Source: JAVBNH01 sp031551635 (lineage in GTDB: Bacteria; Bacillota; Clostridia; Oscillospirales; Acutalibacteraceae). Taken from it: DNA of 64,000 bases. The notes below the pieces were generated by a model. It was not told the origin of the DNA and ran no database searches. It saw only the letters and a list, made by a program, of their open reading frames with translations. Location: assembly GCA_031551635.1 (NCBI GenBank), contig JAVBNH010000005.1, positions 62,001-126,000 of the forward strand, in the 5' to 3' direction. Every line of letters begins with the position of its first letter. Position 1 is the stretch's first letter. This document shows, piece after piece, positions 49,982 to 58,955 of this stretch. Position numbers and translations under genes: made by a program.

Positions 49982-51183
49982 ATCGATTTTATTTCGCTCA
50001 CAAAAGAGCCGTCCGCAAGCCTTGTTTCAGTCGTTTCGCCGATTTTCAAGTCTTTAATGCTTGAAACAGTCCTACCCTCAAGCATAGTGAAGGAATAGCC
50101 GCGCAGCAATACGCCCAGCGGATTGAGAACCTCCAGCTTTGAGGAAGCAAGCTTAACACGGTTGTAATCGGATTTCAAGAGTGTAATAAAATATTCTAGC
50201 ATAGCTTTACTTAAAAAATCAATAGTCTGCTTTTGAGAATCAATAAAAAATCCGGGGCTTTTGAGGTATTTACTGCTTGAAATAAGCTTCAGCCGCGATT
50301 TTTCCTCAGAGAGCCGGAAACTCATTCCCCTCTCAAGTGTATGCCTGAGACGTGAGAGCGTTTGCAGCAATTCCCCGCTGTCCTGAACACATAGCTCGGC
50401 GGCTGCGGAGGGGGTCGGTGCGCGTAAATCAGCTGCAAAATCACAAATAGTGAAGTCAGTTTCATGCCCTACAGCCGATATTACCGGGATTTTCGACGCG
50501 GCAATTTCCCGCGCTAAATTTTCGTCATTGAATGCCCATAAATCCTCAGCCGAGCCGCCGCCCCTGCCAATGATAATCACATCGCAGCAGCGCAGCGCGT
50601 TCATTTTTTTGAGCGAAGCCGTTAGCTGCTCCGGCGCACCGTCACCTTGAACCGTTACGGGCGAAAAAATAATTTTCACAGAAGGATTCCGCCTGCCAAT
50701 TATACTGAAAATATCCTTGACCGCCGCGCCGGTTGGGGAGGTGATAACACCGACTGCGGAAGGATAAAGCGGGATAGGTTTCTTTTTTCTTTCGTCAAAA
50801 ATCCCTTCCTTAAGCAGCTTTTCCTTAAGCTGCTCAAAGGCTATCGCGAGCGCACCCGCGCCGTCCGGTTGCAACTCTTCGGCATATATCTGATACACCC
50901 CGTCGCGTTCATAAACGCCTACCCTGCCAAATACAATCACACTCATCCCATTTTCGGGCGAAAACCTGAGCCTTGCAGCGCTTGTTTTAAACATAACAGC
51001 TTTAATTATCGAAGAATTATCTTTTAGAGAAAAATAAAGATGTCCGGTCTTGTAGTGATTCGTGAAATTAGAAATTTCACCTCTGACAATTATGTGATTC
51101 AGACGCATATCAGCGTCAAGTATATTTTTGATATAGAAATTTAATTGTGACACACTCAGTATAGCTTTTTCAAAATTATTCAT
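49963..51183 (-). CDS. xseA: Exodeoxyribonuclease VII large subunit
   Basis: 406 residues. N-terminal OB-fold (VSQLNFYIKNILDADMRLNHIIVRGEISNFTNHYKTGHLYFSLKD) and catalytic domain with PLYPSAVGVITSPTGAAVKDI, VIIIGRGGGSAEDLWAFNDE, VISAVGHETDFTICDFAADLRAPTPSAAAEL. Degrades single-stranded DNA from both ends with XseB. The C-terminus (after GRTVSSIKDLKIGETTETRLADGSF) is close to normal length; last codons are repeat-derived. Confidence 0.95.
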   Translation of the reverse strand: MNNFEKAILSVSQLNFYIKNILDADMRLNHIIVRGEISNFTNHYKTGHLYFSLKDNSSIIKAVMFKTSAARLRFSPENGMSVIVFGRVGVYERDGVYQIYAEELQPDGAGALAIAFEQLKEKLLKEGIFDERKKKPIPLYPSAVGVITSPTGAAVKDIFSIIGRRNPSVKIIFSPVTVQGDGAPEQLTASLKKMNALRCCDVIIIGRGGGSAEDLWAFNDENLAREIAASKIPVISAVGHETDFTICDFAADLRAPTPSAAAELCVQDSGELLQTLSRLRHTLERGMSFRLSEEKSRLKLISSSKYLKSPGFFIDSQKQTIDFLSKAMLEYFITLLKSDYNRVKLASSKLEVLNPLGVLLRGYSFTMLEGRTVSSIKDLKIGETTETRLADGSFVSEIKSISTLVG

Positions 51184-51184
51184 A

Positions 51185-52141
51185 TTATTTATCCTTATTC
51201 AGGCTTCTCATATGCTTAATATATCCAAGAATTGCCGTCCCGGCAGCATTGTCGCATGAAAATTCGCTGCGGGCAAAAACCGCGCCGAATTCATCGGTAA
51301 AGCTTTTGCTTATAATCGAATTAGACATGACACCTCCGCTGAAAACCAGCGGCAAGCTTCCGTGTTTTTCCAGAACCGCATAAACCATTTGTCTGAGGGT
51401 TTCGCTGATGTAATCGATGCAGAAGCGCGCGATTTCCTGCGGCATACTTCCTTCAAGAATCATCTTTTTCGCGAGATTCTCAAGCCCTGAAAGACAGCAG
51501 CTGCCGTCCTTCAGTTTAATTTTCGGCGCAAAACTTTTACCGCTAGAGCATGCCATCTCATCAAGCTTTTTTCCGCAGGGAAAATCAAGCCCGAGAGCGA
51601 CACCAACGCGGTCTATCGCCTGTCCGGCATTCAGGTCAAGTGTGCACGCTGCAATTTCCGTGGAGATTATTCTTTCGCTGTCAGGACTCACAAATAGAGC
51701 CTCCGTAGTTCCGCCAGAGACATGAAAGGCAATAAAGGGTTCATCGATTAATGATAAATTGCCTGCGGAAAACAGCGCCGCTGCAATATGTCCGGCTTGA
51801 TGCGAATTGCGGTAAAGGCTGCAGCCTTTCGCGGCGGCAATGGCTCGCGCAGCGCACTCACCGGCTAAAAAACAGGGCATATATGAGCCCACCTCATCAC
51901 GAGGTTTGTCGGAATATGAGACTGCCGTCAGCTCAAGCTCTAGTGTTTCGGAAAATAGCTTTTCGAGAAGACCCGGCAAAGCCGCTGTATGCTGAAAAAG
52001 AGCTTCATTCTGTCGCAGACCAAGCTCTCCCGGCTTGACTCTCAAAAGCTCGCGAAGGTTGATAATTCTGTTTTCTGAAGGAATAAAAGCCGCCACTGAG
52101 GTTGTATAATTGCTTGTGTCGATCCCCAAAAACATCTCCAT
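51185..52141 (-). CDS. TsaD/Kae1-like (M22 family) protein
   Basis: 318 residues of the ASKHA fold. FLGIDTSNYTTSVAAF is the phosphate-1 strand, HQAGHIAAALFS the HxxxH metal motif, HVSGGTTEALFV and LVFSGGVMSNSI the further ATP-site motifs. It resembles TsaD of tRNA t6A synthesis, yet the N-terminal half is unlike standard TsaD (short, HTAALPGLLEKLF), so it may be a paralog; the genome's main tsaD may be elsewhere. Starts one base after the xseA stop... on the same strand it lies upstream of xseA with a 1-bp gap, so the two are coupled. Confidence 0.75.
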   Translation of the reverse strand: MEMFLGIDTSNYTTSVAAFIPSENRIINLRELLRVKPGELGLRQNEALFQHTAALPGLLEKLFSETLELELTAVSYSDKPRDEVGSYMPCFLAGECAARAIAAAKGCSLYRNSHQAGHIAAALFSAGNLSLIDEPFIAFHVSGGTTEALFVSPDSERIISTEIAACTLDLNAGQAIDRVGVALGLDFPCGKKLDEMACSSGKSFAPKIKLKDGSCCLSGLENLAKKMILEGSMPQEIARFCIDYISETLRQMVYAVLEKHGSLPLVFSGGVMSNSIISKSFTDEFGAVFARSEFSCDNAAGTAILGYIKHMRSLNKDK

Positions 52142-52168
52142 TCAACCTCTTCCCATCCCACATCAAAC

Positions 52169-53221
52169 TCATCGTCTGCTGACTGCACGAATCAACCGCA
52201 TATCACCTGCGTCATTATTCTCATCCGTAATTTTATTAAACCCACGATAACTCCACACTGCCCTGCCGATTCCGAGAGATAGCAAAACCTCGGCAACATC
52301 CTCGTGCCAGCGAATATTGCTCTCTATGTCAGCCTTCAGAAACACGCCATATTCGCCGCAATAGAGCACACTGTCATGAGCCTTCAGGAATTCTGCAGCA
52401 GGAGACAGAAAATCCTTAATATATTCGATACTCGCAATTTCATGCTTTTGCAAGAGCTCCGGAATGCCGTTTTTATAGTATTCGAGGTGCTTTTTTGCCT
52501 CAAGCGGATACAAAACCTCCGCAAGGTAATCCTTGTTTTCCGCCACCCACGGCGCTTTTTGGTGAGTAAAGAGGAAGGGCTCATACATATGAAAGGTATA
52601 AACGAGGTTTTCACCCTGCTCGAACTGCAGATTTTTCAGCTCATTCACAGAATTATACCAATTACTCCCGATGATAATTTTGCGACAGGGATTTATTTCA
52701 TGAATCGCCTTCACCGCTCTTTTCCAAAGCGAGTTCCACGCGTCGGAATCCTTCCAGACAAGCTCGTTGAGCAGCTCAAAAATCAAGCCGCTGCCTTCAT
52801 TTATATATCTTTTCGCGAAATATCTCCAAATATTCAGATATCTCTCCTGAACCTCAGCCCGTGTAAAAAGTGTTTTTTCGCCGTCACTCAAACCAAAGAA
52901 AAATCCTGGAGCGTGATGCAAATCAAGAATCATATTCAACCCGTTTTTTTTGCACCATAAAAGACAGTTGTCGATATAGCTAAGCCCCTCTTCCAGAAAA
53001 ACACCGGGATTTTCATCCTTTTCAAAGATAAAATAATCCACCGGCACCCTCACATGGTCCATTCCCCATGAAGCCATCCGCGAGATGTCCGGCTCGGTTA
53101 TATAAGTGTCAAAATGCTCTTTGCCCTGAGAGCCGTATTGTGAAATCCAGTGACCGAGATTCGCTCCCGCCATATATCCCTTGAGCTTTTTCAAATGTCG
53201 CTCCGCCTTTCTTTTAAGCAT
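52169..53221 (-). CDS. Cytoplasmic GH5-like glycoside hydrolase
   Basis: 350 residues of the GH5 (cellulase-family) TIM barrel, with MASWGMDHVRVPVDYFIF, NMILDLHHAPGF, the acid/base IFELLNELVWKD (Asn-Glu), YTFHMYEPFLFTHQ, and the nucleophile region SVLYCGEYGVFL (Glu). No signal peptide, so it acts inside the cell on short oligosaccharides; the substrate is not clear. It lies within the nusB-xseA cluster, 27 bp before the TsaD-like gene, apparently in the same operon. Both catalytic Glu are present. Confidence 0.82.
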   Translation of the reverse strand: MLKRKAERHLKKLKGYMAGANLGHWISQYGSQGKEHFDTYITEPDISRMASWGMDHVRVPVDYFIFEKDENPGVFLEEGLSYIDNCLLWCKKNGLNMILDLHHAPGFFFGLSDGEKTLFTRAEVQERYLNIWRYFAKRYINEGSGLIFELLNELVWKDSDAWNSLWKRAVKAIHEINPCRKIIIGSNWYNSVNELKNLQFEQGENLVYTFHMYEPFLFTHQKAPWVAENKDYLAEVLYPLEAKKHLEYYKNGIPELLQKHEIASIEYIKDFLSPAAEFLKAHDSVLYCGEYGVFLKADIESNIRWHEDVAEVLLSLGIGRAVWSYRGFNKITDENNDAGDMRLIRAVSRR

Positions 53222-53231
53222 TAATCACTTT

Positions 53232-53624
53232 TTATGAGCGTAAAAAAGTACCCAGAAGTCCGTTTATAAACGAAGCATCCTCCTGTGAGGTGTATTTTTT
53301 CGCAAGCTCGACAGCCTCGTTTATCGAAACGCTGCAGGGAATATCGTCAAAAAACTTGATTTCGCACAGCGCCAGACGCAGTATGGCAAGCGCGACCTTC
53401 GAAATTCTTTCGATTCTCCAATTTTTTGTGTTTCCCGAAATAACTTCATCGATTTCAGCGATATTTTCATATGCCGTATCTGCAAGCTTCACAGCAAAAT
53501 CATCCGGCAAATGAGACCCGGAGACATTCGCGTTAGCGACTATCTCCTCAAAGCTCAAATCCGGATGAAATATTTTTTCAAAAACTAAAATAAAAGCCTG
53601 CTCCCTGGATTCTCTTCTGGTCAT
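53232..53624 (-). CDS. nusB: Transcription antitermination factor NusB
   Basis: 130 residues: TRRESREQAFILVFEKIFHPDLSFEE at the start and ISKVALAILRLALCEIKFFDDIPCSVSINEAVELAKKYTSQEDASFINGLLG at the end are the family signature. Acts with NusE(S10) on boxA in rRNA operons. First gene of the nusB-GH5-tsaD-like-xseA-xseB-ispA-dxs series, with a gap of 89 bp after spoIIIAH. Confidence 0.94.
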   Translation of the reverse strand: MTRRESREQAFILVFEKIFHPDLSFEEIVANANVSGSHLPDDFAVKLADTAYENIAEIDEVISGNTKNWRIERISKVALAILRLALCEIKFFDDIPCSVSINEAVELAKKYTSQEDASFINGLLGTFLRS

Positions 53625-53713
53625 GATTTATTTGTCCGTCCTTTTCAAATTCATACTGACTATATTATAGCATATATTCTGAAAAACACAAACAATAAAT
53701 CAGAAAAACAGTT

Positions 53714-54265
53714 TTATTTTGCGCCGATTATCGTAATATTATCTGACTTTATGCCCGAATTGCCCAGTACAATGTCTTTTATTTGCAGTATGACATTATC
53801 GCTAAGAACTTTGTTATCTACCACAACATCGATTTTGTCCTCGTTAATAACCGCGACGCATTCGCTTCCGGTTTTAGCCGTCACTAATGCTTCAATGTCC
53901 GCCTCCTGCTTAATGCTCTTTGAAAAGCTCTCGAGTGACTTATTCGCCGCTGAAACCATCTCGACAGATTCAACCGAGGTGACCATATTCTTTATTGTAG
54001 CTATAGCCTCGTCATGGGCAGCGTCCCTGTTCAGCTTAACAGTGGCGAAATACTCCTTTATCGACTTACTGCCCTGCGAGTCAACAAACTGCGCGTCTCC
54101 GAGCCTGCCGGAGGTAGCTTCTGCGGCGACAGTCACATCTTCCTCAGATTCTGCGCCGTCAATCGCATCGGGCTTTGTGTAATACCAGTTGATGAAAACC
54201 GCCGCGCCAAGCGCGACAACAAGGAACGCGAGTATCAATTGTCTTTTTCCAATAATTCTGCTCAT
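53714..54265 (-). CDS. spoIIIAH: Stage III sporulation protein AH
   Basis: 183 residues: one N-terminal membrane helix (KRQLILAFLVVALGAAVFINWYY) and a periplasm-side domain related to the YscJ/FliF ring-building motif. In sporulation it forms the mother-cell channel that pairs with SpoIIQ of the forespore. Last gene of the spoIIIA operon. Confidence 0.92.
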   Translation of the reverse strand: MSRIIGKRQLILAFLVVALGAAVFINWYYTKPDAIDGAESEEDVTVAAEATSGRLGDAQFVDSQGSKSIKEYFATVKLNRDAAHDEAIATIKNMVTSVESVEMVSAANKSLESFSKSIKQEADIEALVTAKTGSECVAVINEDKIDVVVDNKVLSDNVILQIKDIVLGNSGIKSDNITIIGAK

Positions 54266-54305
54266 ATTCGAAACCTTCCATTTCTACAATTTCTTTGTCT
54301 TAATT

Positions 54306-54866
54306 CTATTTAGTGATATGCACCTGAGACGCGCCTATGCTCAGAGCTGCGCATAAAATATCGGTGATTTCTTTTCTCAGCAGCGGTGAATCGCCGCCGT
54401 CACAGACAATCCCGACACCCCTGACGCGGGGAGTGACAATTTTTAAAAGCATACCTCCTTTAGCGCTCAGCTTGTCATTATCAATAACAATATATGTGTC
54501 GTTTTCTTCAATAATTCGGCTTTCGGGAGAAATATTTTCGCTTTTTTCACTGTCCTTTGCATAAACATATTCCTCGAAGCATTCGATAGTCAGAAGCACC
54601 TTGACATTTCCCGCGCCGTTGACGCTTGAAATGAGATCAACAATTTTTTTTTCAAGCTCACTCTGATAATCCTTAAATTCCGTGTTATAATTAACTGCTT
54701 CTTCACCTCCCGAATTTCCGCCGTTTTCAGCAGGCTTATTACCAAAATCCATGAACTCCGAGAGCAGAATAACAAGCATTGCAGCACAGCTTGCAATTAC
54801 TAGAAGGATTATTTTTTTATCCTTGGAATTAAGTTTATTTTTAATTTTCAACATTAAACCGTCCAT
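54306..54866 (-). CDS. spoIIIAG: Stage III sporulation protein AG
   Basis: 186 residues: a membrane helix (KKIILLVIASCAAMLVILLSEFM) near the N-terminus followed by an extracytoplasmic ring-building domain (YQSELEKKIVDLISSVNGAGNVKVLLTIECFEEYVYA). It forms a ring in the SpoIIIA-SpoIIQ channel. 12 bp after spoIIIAF. Confidence 0.93.
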   Translation of the reverse strand: MDGLMLKIKNKLNSKDKKIILLVIASCAAMLVILLSEFMDFGNKPAENGGNSGGEEAVNYNTEFKDYQSELEKKIVDLISSVNGAGNVKVLLTIECFEEYVYAKDSEKSENISPESRIIEENDTYIVIDNDKLSAKGGMLLKIVTPRVRGVGIVCDGGDSPLLRKEITDILCAALSIGASQVHITK

Positions 54867-54878
54867 TTTTATTTTCTC

Positions 54879-55349
54879 CTATAAAAATATCGGCGTGATA
54901 CCGGTCTCTTTTTGTATTATTTCAATAATTTTTTCTCTGTCGATAGCGCTTTGCCGCTCAGGTTTGATTTTTATCGATTTCAAATTCAAGCTGCCGTCAG
55001 TGATAAATTCCGCTTCGACATTTATATCTAAACCACTCTGCCCCTGTTCTTTAAGAAGCGTTGTAAGCGTTTCCTCTAGGAAGGTCTTATAATTCTCCAG
55101 CGCGGTATCCTTGATGTCCTGCGACCTATCTCCAATTTCGCCTTCAGATTCTTCAATAGAGATACCAAAATCCTCAAGCTGCACGCTGCGCAGGTTAATC
55201 AAGGGGCTTATTACCACAGAAAGAAGGAAAATCGAGACTACAGTACGCATCGGCTTTTCGAGCTGCCCCTTAGGCATTAAAAAACAAATGAGTGCTGTGG
55301 AAAATGAGCAGACACAAATGCCAAGCGCCCATGAGCGGATACTATCCAT
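54879..55349 (-). CDS. spoIIIAF: Stage III sporulation protein AF
   Basis: 156 residues: two membrane helices (WALGICVCSFSTALICFLMP and VVSIFLLSVVISPL) and a soluble C-terminal domain. MRTVVSIFLLSVVISPLINL is typical. Part of the channel base complex. Confidence 0.92.
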   Translation of the reverse strand: MDSIRSWALGICVCSFSTALICFLMPKGQLEKPMRTVVSIFLLSVVISPLINLRSVQLEDFGISIEESEGEIGDRSQDIKDTALENYKTFLEETLTTLLKEQGQSGLDINVEAEFITDGSLNLKSIKIKPERQSAIDREKIIEIIQKETGITPIFL

Positions 55350-55422
55350 TCCATATCTCCTTATTTCACAACCAAATTTTTAATTCTAAATCTATTGTTT
55401 TATAATTTTTTTTATCTTTCTG

Positions 55423-56568
55423 CTATTTGCTCAAGCTTAAAATAAGTCCTGTCGAAATTATAAAAATAAACGCCGAAAAAATCAGAATCACAGCAAGGAT
55501 TACAATAGCAGCCGAAAAACTTTCAAGCATATCTGCGATTTTTTCGCTCCCGAGCAGTGAGCAGAAAAAAGACGCACAGAAAAGCACAAAACGCCACAGT
55601 ACGATTTCAATTAGTGAGGGCAAAACAATCAACACCAAAACGATTATACCCACAACGCCGACCACACTCGACAAAAGTGTCAGGCTGCCAGTCAGCGATG
55701 ACAGCGCCTCACCCACCGAGCCGCCGATTACCGGAATAAAGGTTGAGAGTGCGAATTTTGTACCCTTCATGGCGAGGGTATCCGCCGCGTCGGCGAGAAA
55801 GCCTTTTATTGTCAGAAGTCCGACAAACAGGGTGATTATCAGACTGAGTGCGACGGTGACGAATTTTTTCAAAACAGCGCCTATTTGCTTTGTTTTCAAT
55901 AGCGGATTGAAAGCGCCGGCGACCGACAGAGAAAGGTTTACACCCGCGAGAGGAGTCAGAAAGCTCGATGAAAAAGCTGAGATTATCTCCGCGGCTGAAA
56001 AGGTCAATGAGTTGAATCCGAGTGCCAGCAAAGGATTGCCCGAGACGGTAATTATGCCTGCCATGACAGGGATAAGAAGCTTTGAGAAGCCCGCAAGCAT
56101 TCTTATCGCGCTGACTGCATTCGAGACACAGGTGATTATCTGAGGCATTAAAATTACTGCGAAAAAAATCAGATAAAAGGTGCCAAACTGACCTGAGAGC
56201 TTGCTGTCACTGTCAATAAAGCAGTCAATAAGCGAAATAAAAATCAAAACGGCGAACAGCACAAAAACAAATCTGAGGATTTCACCTGCCTTGCCTGTCA
56301 GAAGCTCGATAATCAGCGCAACGACCCTTTTTGGAGACAAATTCAAAAGACTGTCGAGAGTAAGGCTGTCCACTCCGAGCTTTGAGAGCAGCTCTTTTGT
56401 TTCATCGTCAAGCGAGCCGAACAGCTCAAGAGCTCCCGAGGACTTAAAAAAATCATCATATATTTTATTAACGCCATCCTCCTCCATAGCCGCAGCGGAG
56501 GGGACAAAAAAAGCGCAGAAGCTTATAATGACAACACCCAGAACCAAAAACAATTTTAAACATTTCAT
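55423..56568 (-). CDS. spoIIIAE: Stage III sporulation protein AE
   Basis: 381-residue polytopic membrane protein with about eight hydrophobic segments; N-terminal signal-like helix (LKLFLVLGVVIISFCAFFVPSAAA) then GILLSLSPKRVVALII and VIGGSVGEALSSLTGSLTLLSSVVGVVGI. Permease-like subunit of the channel. ATG 56568 overlaps the spoIIIAD stop as TAATG, hence this start over the longer open frame. Confidence 0.93.
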   Translation of the reverse strand: MKCLKLFLVLGVVIISFCAFFVPSAAAMEEDGVNKIYDDFFKSSGALELFGSLDDETKELLSKLGVDSLTLDSLLNLSPKRVVALIIELLTGKAGEILRFVFVLFAVLIFISLIDCFIDSDSKLSGQFGTFYLIFFAVILMPQIITCVSNAVSAIRMLAGFSKLLIPVMAGIITVSGNPLLALGFNSLTFSAAEIISAFSSSFLTPLAGVNLSLSVAGAFNPLLKTKQIGAVLKKFVTVALSLIITLFVGLLTIKGFLADAADTLAMKGTKFALSTFIPVIGGSVGEALSSLTGSLTLLSSVVGVVGIIVLVLIVLPSLIEIVLWRFVLFCASFFCSLLGSEKIADMLESFSAAIVILAVILIFSAFIFIISTGLILSLSK

Positions 56569-56948
56569 TATTTTATCAATCCTATTGTCATCTGTAAAAC
56601 CGCGCGGAGCATTGGCAGGCACATAACGAGTATCACCGCTCTCGCGGCCAGCTCAACTTTTGCCGCGATAGCGTTCTGCCCTGAATCCTTCAGCATATCC
56701 GATGAAAACTGAGAGATTATCGCTATCCCGAGGGCTTTCAGGAGCAGGATAAAAAAATCCTTGTCGAGACCGCTCAGGTCAAATATTTCCTGCGAAAAAT
56801 CCAGTACAGATTTTAGTTCGGGCAGCAGAAAAATAAAAATTATCAAAGCTGCCGCTATCTCAACAATGATAACATATTCGCTTTTATGCTCTTTTACAAT
56901 TAAATAAACCACCGACGCGGCAATGGCAAAAGCGCAAACTTCCAGCAT
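56568..56948 (-). CDS. spoIIIAD: Stage III sporulation protein AD
   Basis: 126 residues, four hydrophobic segments (VCAFAIAASVVYLIV, YVIIVEIAAALIIFIFLLPEL, FFILLLKALGIAIISQF, VILVMCLPMLRAVLQM). Related to SpoIIIAC and part of the membrane export complex. Confidence 0.93.
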   Translation of the reverse strand: MLEVCAFAIAASVVYLIVKEHKSEYVIIVEIAAALIIFIFLLPELKSVLDFSQEIFDLSGLDKDFFILLLKALGIAIISQFSSDMLKDSGQNAIAAKVELAARAVILVMCLPMLRAVLQMTIGLIK

Positions 56949-56998
56949 ATTTTTTCTTCCTTATACCATTCTCTATTTAATACATTAAACACGCATTG

Positions 56999-57193
56999 CT
57001 AAAAGCTAAATAATGATTTCAGGTATGTAAAAAAATCCTTAATATTCGGCAGAAGCATCATGAAACCAACCAGCAGCCCCGCTATAGTCACAAAAATTGT
57101 GTATTCTTCCTTTTTAAGGTGCTGCAACACCGTGTTCACGACTGCGGCAATCAATCCGACAGCTGCAATTTTAAACAAAAAATCAATGTCCAT
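56999..57193 (-). CDS. spoIIIAC: Stage III sporulation protein AC
   Basis: 64 residues with two membrane helices: FLFKIAAVGLIAAVVNTVLQHLKKEEYTIFVTIAGLLVGFMML covers the family signature. Small subunit of the complex, 16 bp after spoIIIAB. Confidence 0.93.
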   Translation of the reverse strand: MDIDFLFKIAAVGLIAAVVNTVLQHLKKEEYTIFVTIAGLLVGFMMLLPNIKDFFTYLKSLFSF

Positions 57194-57209
57194 AATTATA
57201 ATTATTCCT

Positions 57210-57722
57210 TTAATAAATAATAATAGTTATCGCGAGCCCGCACAGAAAGCCCATCATTTTATATATTCCCGAGTATCTCGCGGCGAAATCCCTTGCCTCA
57301 GCGAGCCTTTCGCTTATCATTGCTTCGTAAAGACTGCACAGCGAAATCGAATGCTCTGTGTCGCCTGAACCTATTTCCCTGAAAAACGCCGAAATACATG
57401 ACAAATCCGTATCCTTGAGTGATGAAAATACTCCAGTATTTTCTATATTCGAAATTATTACCGACTGCGACAGCTCATCTTTTCCATCAGCCTTTTTATT
57501 CAGGAAAAACGGAAGAGTATCACTTTTTTCTTTTGCGAAATGTGCCGATATATCGCTGAAATTATCAGCGGCGAACTTAATTCTGTTTTTCAGATAAATC
57601 AGGAACAGCCTTATTTTTTCAAGCTCCGCTGCTCTTGAGGACGCTCTTTTTGACAAAAGCAGGCCTATAAGCGTTGATGAAATCAAAATTATTGCCGCCG
57701 CCGCCATCTTCAACATAAACAT
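57210..57722 (-). CDS. spoIIIAB: Stage III sporulation protein AB
   Basis: 170 residues: N-terminal helix (KMAAAAIILISSTLIGLLLS) with a C-terminal hydrophobic tail (YKMMGFLCGLAITIIIY) and a central helical region, as in GspF-like SpoIIIAB. The start codon lies 104 bp inside the end of spoIIIAA, an unusually long overlap. Confidence 0.92.
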   Translation of the reverse strand: MFMLKMAAAAIILISSTLIGLLLSKRASSRAAELEKIRLFLIYLKNRIKFAADNFSDISAHFAKEKSDTLPFFLNKKADGKDELSQSVIISNIENTGVFSSLKDTDLSCISAFFREIGSGDTEHSISLCSLYEAMISERLAEARDFAARYSGIYKMMGFLCGLAITIIIY

Positions 57723-58650
57723 CCTCCAGCTTCTTTATTTCGTCAATCTCGCAAGGCTTTTCGCTTGTTTTCAGCATCACAAGATACTCAAAAGTACCGC
57801 TTCTCAGCAGTCTCTTAATCTGAGGTCTTGACAGCACCTCACGCATACTCCCGCCGTGGACGGACAGCGCGAACTTCACGCCGGAATTTATTCCCTGCTC
57901 AACAGCCGCGACCTCCTCAAGCGAGCCTATTTCATCACAGATAATATACTGAGGCGACATAGTCCTTACCGCCTGAATAACAGCCTGCGACTTCGGAAAA
58001 CCCGAGAGAACATCACAGCTGATACCCACGTCATTGCCACCGCTGCCCGCACCGGCAAGCTCCTGCCTTTCGTCAACAAGCACTAGCTTATAATAGCTGC
58101 CGCTGCCCGCGAGCTGTCTTGAAAGGTCACGCAGCATAGTAGTTTTCCCGGAGGCGGGAGGACCGGCGAGTATTAAGTTTTTAAGACCGCCGGCAAAGAC
58201 CTCTCTCATCAGCGTGTCAGCCGCGCCGATATGCTCACGGGCGATTCTTATATTAATTGAGCTAATATTTTTCATGCTCTTTACATTGTCGTTTTCATAT
58301 ACAGCAGTGCCGCAAAGCCCAGCTCTGTAACCGTTCCCGAAGGTGACAAAGCCCTTTGCGATGCAGTCCTGAAAGGCATATAGTGAAAAATTGCAAAGGC
58401 GGTTGAGAGTTCCGCTTATGTCGCTTTCATCGGCTATTATTGCTTTTTCGGCGCTGAGATAAGACACCCTGCCCTTCCCAAGAACAAAGCATGCGCCGTA
58501 AAGCCCGGACAAAACAAGCGCTTTCCCGAGCCTGAGACGTATTTCCTGCGTTTCATTCATTATTTTTTCCGGAACCGAGCTGAGAACCTCTTTTAATCTC
58601 GGTGAAACAGGCTCCAGCGCGTCTATAAATCTTTTCGTTTCGTTCGCCAT
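57619..58650 (-). CDS. spoIIIAA: Stage III sporulation protein AA (AAA+ ATPase)
   Basis: 343-residue secretion-type ATPase that energises the SpoIIIA complex. Walker A ILAGPPASGKTTMLRDLSRQL near residue 150, VLVDERQELAG, YIICDEIGSLEEVAAVEQGINSGV (Walker B). ATG 58650 follows GGAAAG; the upstream open frame includes a terminator hairpin and is not coding. The C-terminus extends past the usual end (KKLEDVYVE) by about 30 residues in the spoIIIAB overlap. Confidence 0.93.
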   Translation of the reverse strand: MANETKRFIDALEPVSPRLKEVLSSVPEKIMNETQEIRLRLGKALVLSGLYGACFVLGKGRVSYLSAEKAIIADESDISGTLNRLCNFSLYAFQDCIAKGFVTFGNGYRAGLCGTAVYENDNVKSMKNISSINIRIAREHIGAADTLMREVFAGGLKNLILAGPPASGKTTMLRDLSRQLAGSGSYYKLVLVDERQELAGAGSGGNDVGISCDVLSGFPKSQAVIQAVRTMSPQYIICDEIGSLEEVAAVEQGINSGVKFALSVHGGSMREVLSRPQIKRLLRSGTFEYLVMLKTSEKPCEIDEIKKLEDVYVEDGGGGNNFDFINAYRPAFVKKSVLKSSGA

Positions 58651-58724
58651 ATGTATCACTTTCCGTTCTTTTGTACTTCTGTTACTAATTTCTATGAGTC
58701 CTTGTCCGCTCTTAGAACGAAAAA

Positions 58725-58768
58725 AAAGGAAAAACTCCGGTCTGACTGTCCGGAGTTTTTCCTTTGTG
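58725..58768 (-). terminator. Very strong intrinsic terminator upstream of spoIIIAA
   Basis: 16-bp perfect stem (AAAGGAAAAACTCCGG and its complement, 9-nt loop). On the minus strand it is followed by a run of eight T. It ends transcription coming from the histidine kinase/response regulator operon, isolating the sporulation operon. Confidence 0.9.
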
Positions 58769-58919
58769 GGAAATTTATGAAAAAGAAAAAGAGGAAATAT
58801 GAAAAAAGATTTCAAAAAATAAGATGATTGCTTCTGTACTTCATGGCTTCATTATAATCGTTAAAAATGAAGATAAATGGTTATTCATATGATGATTGAG
58901 TGAAACTTTTATGAATTTT

Positions 58920-58955
58920 TAGACGCTAGATGCTAGATGCTAGACGCTGGATGTT
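58920..58955 (+). repeat. Heptad array (TAGATGC units)
   Basis: TAGACGC, TAGATGC, TAGATGC, TAGACGC, TGGATGT: five 7-bp units leading directly into the first copy of the 195-bp element. The 150 bp between it and the terminator hold no gene. Confidence 0.85.
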
